Under the pieces are notes generated by a model. That model was not told the DNA's origin, did no database searches, and saw nothing but the letters and a program-made list of their open reading frames with translations. Of a stretch of DNA of 64,000 nucleotides, positions 54,352-63,592 are shown piece after piece. The stretch's first letter is position 1; each line of letters starts with the position of its first letter. Position numbers and translations under genes: made by a program. This DNA is from Woeseiaceae bacterium (GTDB lineage: Bacteria; Pseudomonadota; Gammaproteobacteria; Steroidobacterales; Woeseiaceae), in the NCBI GenBank assembly GCA_030065915.1, contig JASJCQ010000006.1, positions 105,857 through 169,856 of the forward strand, in the 5' to 3' direction.

Positions 54352-55690
54352 TGAGCTACAGACACTGGCCGACACCGTCGAGGGCCTTGTTGACGCGGCT
54401 GCGTTGCTGAAGAGCGATAAGCCGACCGACGACGAGCTAAAGGCGATCATCGAGCGCGGCGAGTTTCGGCCAGCGGAAGACGAAGCGATTGGCTACTGGT
54501 TCGCGCGCTACCTGACCGTTCGCGAGAGTCTGTGGGCCGTCATCGACGACGCCAGGGAACTACTGGACGGCAGAACGGTACGAAGCGATGAAGAGATGCG
54601 TTTGTTTGTGGTTGGCTATGCGGCAGCCTGCACACTGGTCGGTGTTGATCGCGTCATGCTGTTCGAGGTCGCCGACCACAGCATCATCCAGCGCAAGTTG
54701 AACGAGCCTTTCCAGGAGCTCCGGGTACCCGGGCAGCAATTCACCCGTATTTTCGAGGCGTTCATAAAGGAAAGCAGCGTGCTCTCGCTGCTGGACGCAA
54801 TGCGATTTGCGAAGAAGAACCGCAACCGACTGGACGCTCTGGGCACGGATTCAATGGTTGGCTCCATCGCAAGTCAGCTGCCGGAGCTCGAGAAGGCGCT
54901 GGATCCGAGCAAGCGCGCTTATCTTCGCGGCGCGTGGGCATTCGTCAGTCACAAGTGGCGACGACGTGGCGTCGTGACGGCGAACACGGTGTTGTCCGGC
55001 GTCGTCGAGGGAGTGGGCCGGGTTGCCTCCGACATTCAACTGACCGACAAGAAAAGCGTCAGCGAAGAGCTTCGCCAATCCATCGGCGTCGAGCTAAGGC
55101 CCGGCGACATCCTGGTCACGCGGCATGCGACCGCACTGACGAATCTCTTTATGCCCGGCTTCTGGCCTCACGCGGCGCTGTACGTCGGTACGCCGGAGCA
55201 GCGCGATGCACTCGGCATCGCTGTGCCCGCCGACAAGCGGTCTTCATGGACAGGAGACATTTGCACGCTTGAAGCGTTGAAGGATGGCGTAAGGTTGCGT
55301 CGGCTGTCGGACACGTTGCTGGTCGACTACTTTGTCGTGCTGCGGCCCCAGCTCTCCGGCGACTCGATCCGGCAGGCTATCGAACGCGGCCTCCTGCACG
55401 AAGGCAAGATGTACAACTTCGACTTCGATTTCTTCAGCTCCGATCGCCTCGTGTGCACCGAAGTCGTTTACCGGTCCTATGACGGCATCGACGGCCTGGT
55501 CTTTCCACTCACCGATCGAGCCGGCCGCAAGACGCTGTCTGCCGAGGACCTGCTGAACTTCGCGCTGGAGAACGATGCCTTCGAGCCCTTCGCGATTTTC
55601 GGTGTCGAAGGCTGTGAGTCCGACGTCGTGTTCGGCGACCGGGTCCGCGACCTGCTTGTCAGCAGCTTCGACGCAGAGGTGCGCCCCTGA
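54341..55690 (+). CDS. YiiX/YebB-like NlpC/P60 (permuted papain) cysteine hydrolase
   Basis: 449 residues; the ATG at 54341 is chosen because the earlier open frame runs inside the XRE gene. An N-terminal helical domain (about 1-235) has no match I know. The C-terminal permuted NlpC/P60 fold starts with RPGDILV (about 253), the histidine is in FWPHAALYVG (H277) and the catalytic cysteine in RLVCTEVVYRSY (C372). Such enzymes hydrolyse amide or ester bonds of cell-wall peptides or lipids. With no signal peptide it is probably cytoplasmic or membrane-associated, fitting a membrane-lipid role beside PspA (inference). Confidence 0.8.
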   Translation: MARSELQTLADTVEGLVDAAALLKSDKPTDDELKAIIERGEFRPAEDEAIGYWFARYLTVRESLWAVIDDARELLDGRTVRSDEEMRLFVVGYAAACTLVGVDRVMLFEVADHSIIQRKLNEPFQELRVPGQQFTRIFEAFIKESSVLSLLDAMRFAKKNRNRLDALGTDSMVGSIASQLPELEKALDPSKRAYLRGAWAFVSHKWRRRGVVTANTVLSGVVEGVGRVASDIQLTDKKSVSEELRQSIGVELRPGDILVTRHATALTNLFMPGFWPHAALYVGTPEQRDALGIAVPADKRSSWTGDICTLEALKDGVRLRRLSDTLLVDYFVVLRPQLSGDSIRQAIERGLLHEGKMYNFDFDFFSSDRLVCTEVVYRSYDGIDGLVFPLTDRAGRKTLSAEDLLNFALENDAFEPFAIFGVEGCESDVVFGDRVRDLLVSSFDAEVRP

Positions 55691-55792
55691 CGCCTAAGTG
55701 CTTGAACGACCGTCGAATCGTTACGTTTTAAAACAGACAGAGAAGCGCTGCCGCCGTAGGCTGTGGGGGTGTTCAGATCACCACTGCCAAGC

Positions 55793-56767
55793 ATGACGTA
55801 CCGAATCTGCCTTGCGACACTACTATCCGGACTACTGATGATGACGAGCCACGACGCACAGGCCGGCGACAGAGAGGAGTTGCTGACCGACTTCACCAAA
55901 GAGACGGTCGACTTCGGCTGGTTCGTCGTCAACGACAATGTCATGGGCGGCCGCAGCGACGGCGGCTTCGACATGGACGAAGGTACGCTGTACTTCGCCG
56001 GACGCACAAACACGCGGGGCGGCGGCTTCAGCTCCATTCGCACTCGGGGCCCGAGACTGGACCTGTCGGACTACGACGGCGTCCGACTCCGCGTCAAAGG
56101 CGATGGACGTCGCTACACCTGGCAGATCCGGACCAATGCAACCTACCGCGGTCGCGACGTCAGCTACTGGGCGGAGTTCGAGACCCGCAAGAACGAATGG
56201 ATAACCGTCGACCTGCCGTTTACGAGTTTCGTACCCAAGTTTCGCGGCTTCCAGATCAGGGGCGCCCCTCCCGATCCGTCCCAGATTCGCGGCATGGGGC
56301 TGATGATCTACGACGGCAAGGACGGGCCGTTCAAGCTGTCACTTGACCAGGTTCAGGCCTATGCCGAGACCGAGGAGCTCTTCACGCTCGGCCGGTTTCT
56401 CTGGGACAAGCGTGTGCTGCTCGTCAACGCGCCGGATGCCGGCGACGCAGAGCTTGAGCGCCTGACGGGTGATATCGACCAGACGATCGATGAATTCGAG
56501 AATCGCGACATGGTGCTGGTAACACTGCTGGACTCCGGCCGCGCCTCTGCCGGAACCCGGGAACTGGCCAGGGCCGAGGTTGACGAGATGCGGGCGGCCG
56601 TTGGTGTCACCGACGAGTCCTTTTCCATTGTGCTAGTCGGCAAGGATGGCGGCATCAAGCTCAGGAGTGACAGCCCAACCTCACTGAACGAAATCTACGC
56701 ACTGATCGACGAGATGCCGATGCGCCGACAGGAAATGCGCCGCTCGAAATCGAGCGACGACGCTTAG
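55793..56767 (+). CDS. CIA30-DUF4174 fusion, secreted
   Basis: 324 residues with a signal peptide (about 1-25, CLATLLSGLLMMTSHDAQA). A CIA30 (NDUFAF1-like, carbohydrate-binding-like jelly roll) domain runs from about 26 to 195, with WFVVNDNVMGGRSDGGF and FSSIRTRGPRLDLSDYDG. A C-terminal DUF4174 domain (about 205-310) has FLWDKRVLLVNAPD, IVLVGKDGGIKLRSD and EMPMRRQEMR. Both domains normally occur as separate proteins; the fusion is unusual to me. Periplasmic location is expected. The function is unknown. Confidence 0.78.
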   Translation: MTYRICLATLLSGLLMMTSHDAQAGDREELLTDFTKETVDFGWFVVNDNVMGGRSDGGFDMDEGTLYFAGRTNTRGGGFSSIRTRGPRLDLSDYDGVRLRVKGDGRRYTWQIRTNATYRGRDVSYWAEFETRKNEWITVDLPFTSFVPKFRGFQIRGAPPDPSQIRGMGLMIYDGKDGPFKLSLDQVQAYAETEELFTLGRFLWDKRVLLVNAPDAGDAELERLTGDIDQTIDEFENRDMVLVTLLDSGRASAGTRELARAEVDEMRAAVGVTDESFSIVLVGKDGGIKLRSDSPTSLNEIYALIDEMPMRRQEMRRSKSSDDA

Positions 56768-56862
56768 CCCGCCCCTTAAGGCAGCAATGGCCGTTGCTGA
56801 CAGCTGCTTGAAGACGCCGGACCAGGAAGCCCGCCGACTGTCGCGAGCATTGCGCTACAGGT

Positions 56863-59037
56863 ATGCTCTGTGCCATGCCCCTGATTCGACGCGTCCTGTC
56901 TGCCTGCCTGCTCCTGAGCACTGTGGCATCGGCGCCCCTGTCTGCGCAGGAAGCACCTCTCACTGAGGAACCGGAGCCACCGGTTCTTGCCGAACTCGAT
57001 TCAAACTGGTGGAACTACTTCGACGGCGCACCGGAACAGATCAAGCCGCGCGTCGACGCATTCCTCGAGATAGCGAACGACGAAATCTCCGAACTCGGCG
57101 CCCAGAACCAGGAACTCGCGCCAGGCATTGTCGAAGCCGTAGCCGACAACTTCGCGGTCTACCTGGCGCTGCTCGAAGACGTCGACTTTCAGACAAATGT
57201 GTTGACCGAACCGGCGACCACTTACACGCTGGATGATCTTTTGAGCGTCGCCGCAGCGGCGCGCAACGCCAGCGACGCAGCTATTTCCGCTGCCGGCGAG
57301 GTAGAGCGTGAGCAACGCATACTCGACGGCGCAAGTCGACGCCGCGATGCCCTGTTCAAAGACTACCTGGGCGCTGCTGAAGGTGACGGGCGCTGGCTGA
57401 CGGGGCTGCGCCTGGTCCGTGCTCGCACCGAACAGGCCATTGCCACACGCCGGCTGGAGGTACTGACGCAGAACGCGGCCGATGCGGCGGAGTACGCCGA
57501 AGACATTGCGATGCGCGTCGACCTCGTCCGTGAACGCCTGGCGATGGACTCAGACGGGACGGCGCTCGCACCGCTGATCGAGACACTGGGCGTGCTACAG
57601 GACTCGGTCAGCAGCGCTGAAGAGCAGGCGAGAGAAGCACAGATCCTGGCAAGCAGTCTCGACGTCGACTCCACCGGGAGTCGATCGGAGCAACGGCTTC
57701 TGCAGCAGCGCGCACTCGACAGCGAGGTCGAGCTGGCGCTCGCGCGGATAGCGCTGGCCGGGACCGAGGCTCGCCAGTTCTGGACCATGCTAAACCTCGA
57801 CAGCGATCCGGACATGGTGCTGATCGAAGACAAGTCGATCGAGTGGTCCGAGCTCTCCCGCACGATCCTGGGCGCGCTGCCCGACTGGAAGCTGCAGACC
57901 GAGGATGAGTTGCTGGCCGCGCAGAGCGTCGATCGCGATGAGCTGGACCGGGCAGCCCGGCGGGTCCTGGACCAGCGCATCGGCACGGCGCAGGAGACGC
58001 TCGGAAATATCGGCGACCTCGAAGACAACGCGGCCGACCTCGACCTGTTGATATTGGCGGTGGACGACGCAAGCACCGTCTACTCCGGGGCGCTCAAGCA
58101 GTGGCTCAGCAACGTCGGCAAGACGATCAAGACCGGATGGATCCGCGTCTCCGAGATATCTGGGATGACGCTGTTCAAGGTCGGCGAGACGCCGGTAACG
58201 CCGGGCGACATCGTACAGGCGATTGTCATACTCCTGTTCGGCTGGCTGCTGTCGCGGCTGATCCGGTACGCAATCCGGCGCGTCGGCCGTAAGGAATCGC
58301 AGGGTGCGCAGGCATCGCTGTATACGATCAGCCGGCTCAGCCACTACACGATCATCATCGTCGCAGTGTTTGTCGCACTCACGTCGATGGGACTCGACTT
58401 CACAAACCTCGCGCTGGTCGCCGGCGCCCTGTCCATCGGTATCGGTTTCGGCCTCCAATCAATCGTCAACAACTTCGTCTCCGGCCTGATCATCCTGTTC
58501 GAAAGAACGCTTCGGGTCGGCGACTACATCGAACTCGATACGGGCCTGACCGGCACGGTCAAGGGCATTAACGTTCGCAGCACGTTGATCAACACCAACG
58601 ACAACATCGACATTGTCGTTCCCAACTCGGAGTTCGTATCGACCAAGCTGACAAACTGGACGCTGGGCGAGCATATCCTGCGCGTGCGCATTCCTTTCGG
58701 CGTCGCTTACGGCTCCGACAAGGAGCTGGTGCGAAAGGCCGCGATCGAGGCCTGCGACGAGGTGCCATACACGTTGACGCATATGCGAGGACGCGAGCCG
58801 GACGTCTGGCTGGTCGAGTATGGCGACAACAGCCTGAACTTCCTGCTGCTCGTCTGGGTGAATCGCCAGGGCGCGAGGCGCCCGACGCGAACACGCGCCG
58901 CCTACCTGTGGTCCCTGGAAACCAAGCTGAATGAATATGGCATCGAAATTCCGTTCCCGCAGCGAGACCTGCACCTGCGATCCGGTTGGCCGCCGCCAGC
59001 CGAATCGGCTAAAGGGCAGGCGACCGACGGAGACTAA
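56863..59037 (+). CDS. MscS-family mechanosensitive channel with long periplasmic domain
   Basis: 724 residues. A signal peptide (about 1-30) precedes a periplasmic helical/coiled-coil region (about 60-400). Two membrane helices follow (near 450-470 and 490-515), then the pore-lining helix ALVAGALSIGIGFGLQSIVN (about 527-546). The beta and alpha/beta cytoplasmic domains (FERTLRVGDYIELDTGLTG, VDIVVPNSEFVSTKLTNW-like block) complete the MscS unit. It resembles MscK/MscM-type large channels. The start is ATG at 56863 or 56875. It opens under membrane tension, releasing solutes during hypo-osmotic shock (family knowledge). Confidence 0.9.
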   Translation: MLCAMPLIRRVLSACLLLSTVASAPLSAQEAPLTEEPEPPVLAELDSNWWNYFDGAPEQIKPRVDAFLEIANDEISELGAQNQELAPGIVEAVADNFAVYLALLEDVDFQTNVLTEPATTYTLDDLLSVAAAARNASDAAISAAGEVEREQRILDGASRRRDALFKDYLGAAEGDGRWLTGLRLVRARTEQAIATRRLEVLTQNAADAAEYAEDIAMRVDLVRERLAMDSDGTALAPLIETLGVLQDSVSSAEEQAREAQILASSLDVDSTGSRSEQRLLQQRALDSEVELALARIALAGTEARQFWTMLNLDSDPDMVLIEDKSIEWSELSRTILGALPDWKLQTEDELLAAQSVDRDELDRAARRVLDQRIGTAQETLGNIGDLEDNAADLDLLILAVDDASTVYSGALKQWLSNVGKTIKTGWIRVSEISGMTLFKVGETPVTPGDIVQAIVILLFGWLLSRLIRYAIRRVGRKESQGAQASLYTISRLSHYTIIIVAVFVALTSMGLDFTNLALVAGALSIGIGFGLQSIVNNFVSGLIILFERTLRVGDYIELDTGLTGTVKGINVRSTLINTNDNIDIVVPNSEFVSTKLTNWTLGEHILRVRIPFGVAYGSDKELVRKAAIEACDEVPYTLTHMRGREPDVWLVEYGDNSLNFLLLVWVNRQGARRPTRTRAAYLWSLETKLNEYGIEIPFPQRDLHLRSGWPPPAESAKGQATDGD

Positions 59038-59064
59038 GGCACCCCGGGGAAGCGGCGTCAGTGT

Positions 59065-59868
59065 CTACTGGTTAAACGGATCCATCTGCTGGTATCCATC
59101 CGGCAGCTCGAACATCGAAGCGTCGATATCCTGCTCTGCGGCCGATTCGATCGTCGTCTCGGTGACGGCGACGCCGTTCTCGAAATCGATGGCGTGAACC
59201 GGGAATCCGTCGATCTCGTTGATCATCTCGAGCGGGTTTCTGACGCCCTGTCCGCCGAAAGGCATTGAATCGAACAGCTGGCTCATGAACTCGCCCATCT
59301 GTCTAAACGATTCACGCAGCGCGCCCGAGCTGTCAATCTCGCTGTAGTCTGTCACACACATTTCCTGGATCTTCACGCCGTCTTCGAGCATCTCGTACTT
59401 GCGGCAGTCGTAGGACTTCCAGCGCCCCTCCCCGAGAGGCTTGATATCGAGCACCGGCCCCTTGCCCATGCCGAGTCCGCTGCCCATGCCCGGCATCTCG
59501 GCTTCCATCATTTCCTTGACCATCGCACGCTGCTCGGGTGGCATGGCGGCGAGCTGGGCCTCCATCTGTTTCATGGCCTCGCTGATCTGGGACGAGATCT
59601 GGTCGAGCATCGCCTTATCCATCAGGATGTAGTTCTTCTGTTGGTGGTCGATGACGTAAAAGCCTTCTTTCTTGAAAATCACCGTCATCGAGCCTGTGGC
59701 GGTTCCTTCCTGGTCCATGCGCGACTGGTCGCCGTCCTCATAGAAGGTCATGCGATCGATTTCCTCGCCCTGCATCGTGCGCGTAGCAAGTTCGTACACG
59801 GTGCCGGCGTTTGCGGAGACTGAAGCTGCGAGGAGACCGAGTAGTGACAGTGCTGCAGTGGTTTTCAT
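59065..59868 (-). CDS. DUF4412 domain secreted protein
   Basis: 267 residues with a signal peptide (about 1-21, ending SANAG). The middle has a Met-rich helix pair (EQRAMVKEMMEAEMPGMGSG) flanked by beta strands (MTVIFKKEGFYVIDHQQKNY, CRKYEMLEDGVKIQEMCVTD), as in DUF4412 proteins. Two cysteines might form a disulfide. Predicted periplasmic; the function is unknown. It converges on the MscS gene with a 27-bp gap. Confidence 0.8.
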   Translation of the reverse strand: MKTTAALSLLGLLAASVSANAGTVYELATRTMQGEEIDRMTFYEDGDQSRMDQEGTATGSMTVIFKKEGFYVIDHQQKNYILMDKAMLDQISSQISEAMKQMEAQLAAMPPEQRAMVKEMMEAEMPGMGSGLGMGKGPVLDIKPLGEGRWKSYDCRKYEMLEDGVKIQEMCVTDYSEIDSSGALRESFRQMGEFMSQLFDSMPFGGQGVRNPLEMINEIDGFPVHAIDFENGVAVTETTIESAAEQDIDASMFELPDGYQQMDPFNQ

Positions 59869-59984
59869 CGACGTACCTCCGGCGCTGACAAGCGTCTGGA
59901 ATAGAAGCGGCCATCATACCGCAGCCTGTGCCGGTAACGGTATGACCGCGTTCGTTCGTTGAACGATTGCCTCGAAAGAGAACG

Positions 59985-60539
59985 CTATTGTGCGGCGAGC
60001 CCTATGGACTGCGACAGGTTCGCGAAAGACGAGTCCCCTTCACTGCCGAATAGCGGGTCATCTGCGTCGAGGTGCGACGTATCGATCTCGAGTTCATCCA
60101 TCATTGCCTCGGCGCGGGCGAACAGGTCGCCTTCCTCCCAATCCATGTGATTCCGCAGTCGGTCGACGTATTCCCGCGCATCGCTGATCACGCGGTCGCG
60201 AGTGACGTAGGCGCCGGCAACGACGGCCTGGATATCGGCCAGCAGGCGCTTGCTGGATTCGGCGATGTCCTCGTGATCGCCCTCGACAGCCTCCAGCCCC
60301 TGTGCCAGGTCAGGGCGTTTTGCCCTCATACCCGCGTAGATCAGGTCTTCCTTGGGATGGTGAGTCGTGTCCGGATACACGGTCATGTACCGCATGATGT
60401 CCTGCATCAGCTCAAAGTCGGCCGTTTCGTCTTCGTGGGCGACATGATCGACCTCCCGTTGCAGAAGGTTCAGCAGGACAGCCATGTTGCGGTGATCCTG
60501 GCGGAGCTCGGCGAGAACCCGGGCAGCTTCTTTTGACAT
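59985..60539 (-). CDS. hemerythrin domain protein
   Basis: 184 residues with a four-helix hemerythrin/HHE pattern. Iron-ligand histidines and acidic residues are visible in LRQDHRNMAVLLNLLQ, TTHHPKEDLIYAG, VEGDHEDIAESSKRLL and RNHMDWEEGDLFARAE. This is the cytoplasmic YtfE-like/HHE group rather than oxygen-carrier hemerythrin. It may bind oxygen or NO or repair iron centres. ATG at 60539 with GAGGAAT 5 bp upstream is preferred. It is transcribed alone; the 201 bp upstream hold no gene. Confidence 0.87.
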   Translation of the reverse strand: MSKEAARVLAELRQDHRNMAVLLNLLQREVDHVAHEDETADFELMQDIMRYMTVYPDTTHHPKEDLIYAGMRAKRPDLAQGLEAVEGDHEDIAESSKRLLADIQAVVAGAYVTRDRVISDAREYVDRLRNHMDWEEGDLFARAEAMMDELEIDTSHLDADDPLFGSEGDSSFANLSQSIGLAAQ

Positions 60540-60740
60540 GTCGATTCCTCGTAGCGTGTACGCCGTATCATAGTGGCCAAGCTCGTTGCGGTGAGTAATC
60601 CGGGGTTCCACCTACGCTCCGGAGTTGCATTCGGACGACGGGCCGGACTGCAGCCCGCAGCCCCGTGCCAGGCGTCGCGGCATTGAATCGACGGAATTAG
60701 CCACCAACTCGACAAGGGTTAGTAAGACTTCGACAACGAA

Positions 60741-61457
60741 ATGCCTCGCTCCGCCAGGAAAGCGGCCGCTGCGGCCTTCAACGAGCAGATGCGGCTCAGC
60801 AACGAGCTACACCGCAGCTATATAGAAGACCCGCGACAGCTCAAACAATACGACCGGTTCACCGAGTGGCAGATGGAGTATCTGCTGACGCTGTTTGTCG
60901 ACCTGCATGAACAGCCCGGCTACGGCGAGGCGATCGATTACACCGTCAGTGACCTTGCGGGTGTCGGCATCAGCGATCGTGACCACGACCTCGAACGAGC
61001 CGCGCCCATCATCACGCGTATGCTGCCGCAGAAGGCGTTGGAGACGATAGCCGCGGCAGCGCGACTCAACGCTCGCGTACTCGATATCAACCTCGGCATC
61101 TTCAAACGTCTGCAGGTCGACGGAGAACTGCCGGACGAGATCAGCGAGCGCGCCTACTGCGTCGCCTGCCGGGAATCGAGCTCGCTGGAAGAATGTGTCG
61201 GTATGGTTCATCTCGCCACCGAGCTCGGCGCGACGTTGAAATCGTTGGTCAAGGTGCCGCTGCTCGGTGCGATGCTGCGTGCGATGCACGGCCCGGCGCA
61301 CGCGGCTGGCTTTGGCGCCCTACACGGCTTTCTCGATGACGGTTACACGAACTTCAAGGCGATTCCCGACATCGACCTGTTTCTTAACGAGATCGACGCG
61401 CGCATGACGGCGTTCTTCGAGACGATCTTCAACGCACCACTGGAAGAACTCGGCTAG
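60741..61457 (+). CDS. FFLEELY-motif-like protein
   Basis: 238 residues, all-helical, soluble. The core YTVSDLAGVGISDRDHDLERAAPIITRMLPQKALETI corresponds to the region around the FFLEELY motif in that family, where RDxDLERxxPxxxxxLPxxAL is conserved. The motif itself is diverged to YTVSDLA. The C-terminal half (LKSLVKVPLLGAMLRAMHGP) matches the family's tail. The role is unknown. It is transcribed alone and converges on yceH. Confidence 0.75.
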   Translation: MPRSARKAAAAAFNEQMRLSNELHRSYIEDPRQLKQYDRFTEWQMEYLLTLFVDLHEQPGYGEAIDYTVSDLAGVGISDRDHDLERAAPIITRMLPQKALETIAAAARLNARVLDINLGIFKRLQVDGELPDEISERAYCVACRESSSLEECVGMVHLATELGATLKSLVKVPLLGAMLRAMHGPAHAAGFGALHGFLDDGYTNFKAIPDIDLFLNEIDARMTAFFETIFNAPLEELG

Positions 61458-61486
61458 TCCGGGTCCCTGCCTCAGGCTGCGGCTTT

Positions 61487-62152
61487 CTAGGCAGCAGGAT
61501 CCTCGCCCAGGCGTTTCTTCAGTTCGGCAAGCTCGTCCTCGAGTCTGTCGACGCGCTCGGTCAGTGCAGCGATATCGCTGCGCCGAGGCGATGACGACGC
61601 CGGTGCGCGCGCCTGGACGTCAGCAGCGTAGGCATCGATATCGATCGGCCCGGAAAACAGGTGCATGTATTCGGAGTCCTTCCTGCCCGGTGTGCGCGGC
61701 AGCTTGACGACGAGCGCGCCGGTCTCACGATTCTTGAGTGCGTTGAGCGCCTCGACGACCTCGGCGTTATCGGCGAATGTGTGCAGGCGACCGCTGCGTG
61801 ACTTCAGCTCGCCGGGCGTCTGTGCGCCACGTAAGAACAACAGGCAAACCACCGCGAGCTCGGCGGGGCTGAACTGCAGTTCACTGTAGCGAGTATTGCA
61901 GAAGCGCTGCACGTACTTCTCCGCGCGACTCTTGAAGTTCTCTTCTGTTCGCACGAGGTGCTTGCCTTCCAGCTCGCGGATCGTGTGCTGGACCTCGCCC
62001 TGTGACAACGACATCACGGGGTCGCGCGAAGACTTCTGGTTGCAGGCGTTGGTCAGGGCATTCAACGTCAGAGGATACTGATCCGACGTCACGATCGACT
62101 TCTCGATCAGGCAACCGATAACCCGCAGCTGTTTCTCGTCCAGTATTTCCAT
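61487..62152 (-). CDS. yceH: YceH family protein (DUF480)
   Basis: 221 residues with the DUF480 hallmark MEILDEKQLRVIGCLIEKS near the N-terminus and TSDQYPLTLNALTNACNQKS. Two winged-helix repeats follow, the second ending RSGRLHTFADN. A C-terminal coiled coil (DIAALTERVDRLEDELAELK) completes it. Length is typical. The ATG at 62152 (ten codons into the open frame) matches the family start. The function is unknown; the winged helices suggest nucleic-acid or protein binding. Confidence 0.92.
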   Translation of the reverse strand: MEILDEKQLRVIGCLIEKSIVTSDQYPLTLNALTNACNQKSSRDPVMSLSQGEVQHTIRELEGKHLVRTEENFKSRAEKYVQRFCNTRYSELQFSPAELAVVCLLFLRGAQTPGELKSRSGRLHTFADNAEVVEALNALKNRETGALVVKLPRTPGRKDSEYMHLFSGPIDIDAYAADVQARAPASSSPRRSDIAALTERVDRLEDELAELKKRLGEDPAA

Positions 62153-62329
62153 CGTTCTCTCGTCCTTTCCCGAAGCCACACGCAGGCCGACGGCCGTATT
62201 GAATCCCGGCAGTGCTCAGTGGTCAACGCTGCAGCCTGGTCCGCTCGATTGCCGACGCGCAATGGCTGCTGCCGTACGGCCGGCAGGCCTGTCAATAGGC
62301 GCCTTAACTGCCTGATTTAACTGTTCAAG

Positions 62330-63583
62330 TTGCCCGGCTTTCGGCCGATACCGTGCGAAACGTCTGTACAGAGCGCAAGCGTGTCCGAAAACCGTCAACA
62401 CATCCCTGCCGCCAACGGCTCCTGGTTCCGGGCGGTCGCCTTCCCGGACAAGACGTCGGCAGAGGAGCGCGAATTCCGCGACTACTACCAGAGGCGCACG
62501 CTGCCAATGGCCCAGGTGGCGGTATTCATCGCCATCCTGCTGATCCTTGCCGTCTGTGTCCTCGACTGGACCGTGATGCCGCCCGAATTCTCGTGGCCCG
62601 CGATCTTCTTTCGGGTGAGCACGATGCTGCTGTCGCTCTTGCTGGTGTTCGCGCTGACAATGTACAGGCCTTCGGACCCGATGGTCCCATACGCCTTCAT
62701 GGCGGCAGGAGCCACCAACGGCGTCTGCACGATTATCGTCGGCGGAATGGCGGCGCGGTCCGGAATCGACTTCGTTTTGTGGGGAACGATCTTCGCGACG
62801 TTCTACGTCTACCTCGTATTCGGGTTGCGTTTCCGTCTCGCGGCATTCGCCGGCTGGCCGGTCTTCATAACCTTCATCTCAGTGGGCATGATGGTGGACA
62901 AGCCCTTCGTCAAGCTGGCCTATGGCTCGCTGTTTCTCGTGTTCGCGAACATCGTCGGCATGTATGCGTCCTATCTGCTCGAGCGGGACGCGCGGGAGCT
63001 GTTCCAGAAAGAGAAGTTGCTAAAGAAGCTCGCCCGCACCGACGCCCTGACCGGCATCAGCAATCGGCGCAGCTTCGATGAACACCTCGCCGACGTCTGG
63101 CGGCAGGCGCGACGAGAGGAACGCAAGGTCGCAGTGCTGCTTGTCGATATCGACTACTTCAAGTTATACAACGACTGCTATGGCCATGGCCCGGGCGATC
63201 GGTGCATACAGGGCGTCGCCGATGCGCTCACCCGTTCGGTGAACCGGCCGTTCGACATCGTGGCTCGTTACGGCGGTGAGGAATTTGCCATCGTGCTGTA
63301 TGACCCAACCGACCGGTTCGTCAGGGACTACGCTGACAAGCTCGTCGGCCGGGTCGAAGCACTGGGCATCGAGCACAAGGCCTCTGATATCTCCGAGCAC
63401 GTGACCGTTAGCGTCGGCGCAGCCACGATGCGTCCGGACAGACTGAAACTGCCTGACGCGCTGGTGCGCAGCGCCGATGACGCGCTTTATGAGGCCAAGG
63501 CGCAGGGCCGCAACACCGCAGCAGTCTTCTACCTCGACGATGCGATGAAAGCGACGAGGACGCTCACGGCTGTCGCCTCCTAG
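62330..63583 (+). CDS. membrane diguanylate cyclase (GGDEF)
   Basis: About 417 residues. Five to six predicted N-terminal membrane helices (about 60-215) precede a helical linker (ELFQKEKLLKKLARTDALTG) and a GGDEF domain with the active-site loop RYGGEEFAIVLYDP. An RxxD inhibitory site (RPFD) lies five residues upstream, so product inhibition by c-di-GMP is expected. No EAL domain. It makes c-di-GMP from GTP at the inner membrane. The start is uncertain: TTG at 62330 or GTG at 62381, neither with a strong ribosome site. Confidence 0.9.
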   Translation: MPGFRPIPCETSVQSASVSENRQHIPAANGSWFRAVAFPDKTSAEEREFRDYYQRRTLPMAQVAVFIAILLILAVCVLDWTVMPPEFSWPAIFFRVSTMLLSLLLVFALTMYRPSDPMVPYAFMAAGATNGVCTIIVGGMAARSGIDFVLWGTIFATFYVYLVFGLRFRLAAFAGWPVFITFISVGMMVDKPFVKLAYGSLFLVFANIVGMYASYLLERDARELFQKEKLLKKLARTDALTGISNRRSFDEHLADVWRQARREERKVAVLLVDIDYFKLYNDCYGHGPGDRCIQGVADALTRSVNRPFDIVARYGGEEFAIVLYDPTDRFVRDYADKLVGRVEALGIEHKASDISEHVTVSVGAATMRPDRLKLPDALVRSADDALYEAKAQGRNTAAVFYLDDAMKATRTLTAVAS

Positions 63584-63592
63584 TGAAACCGA

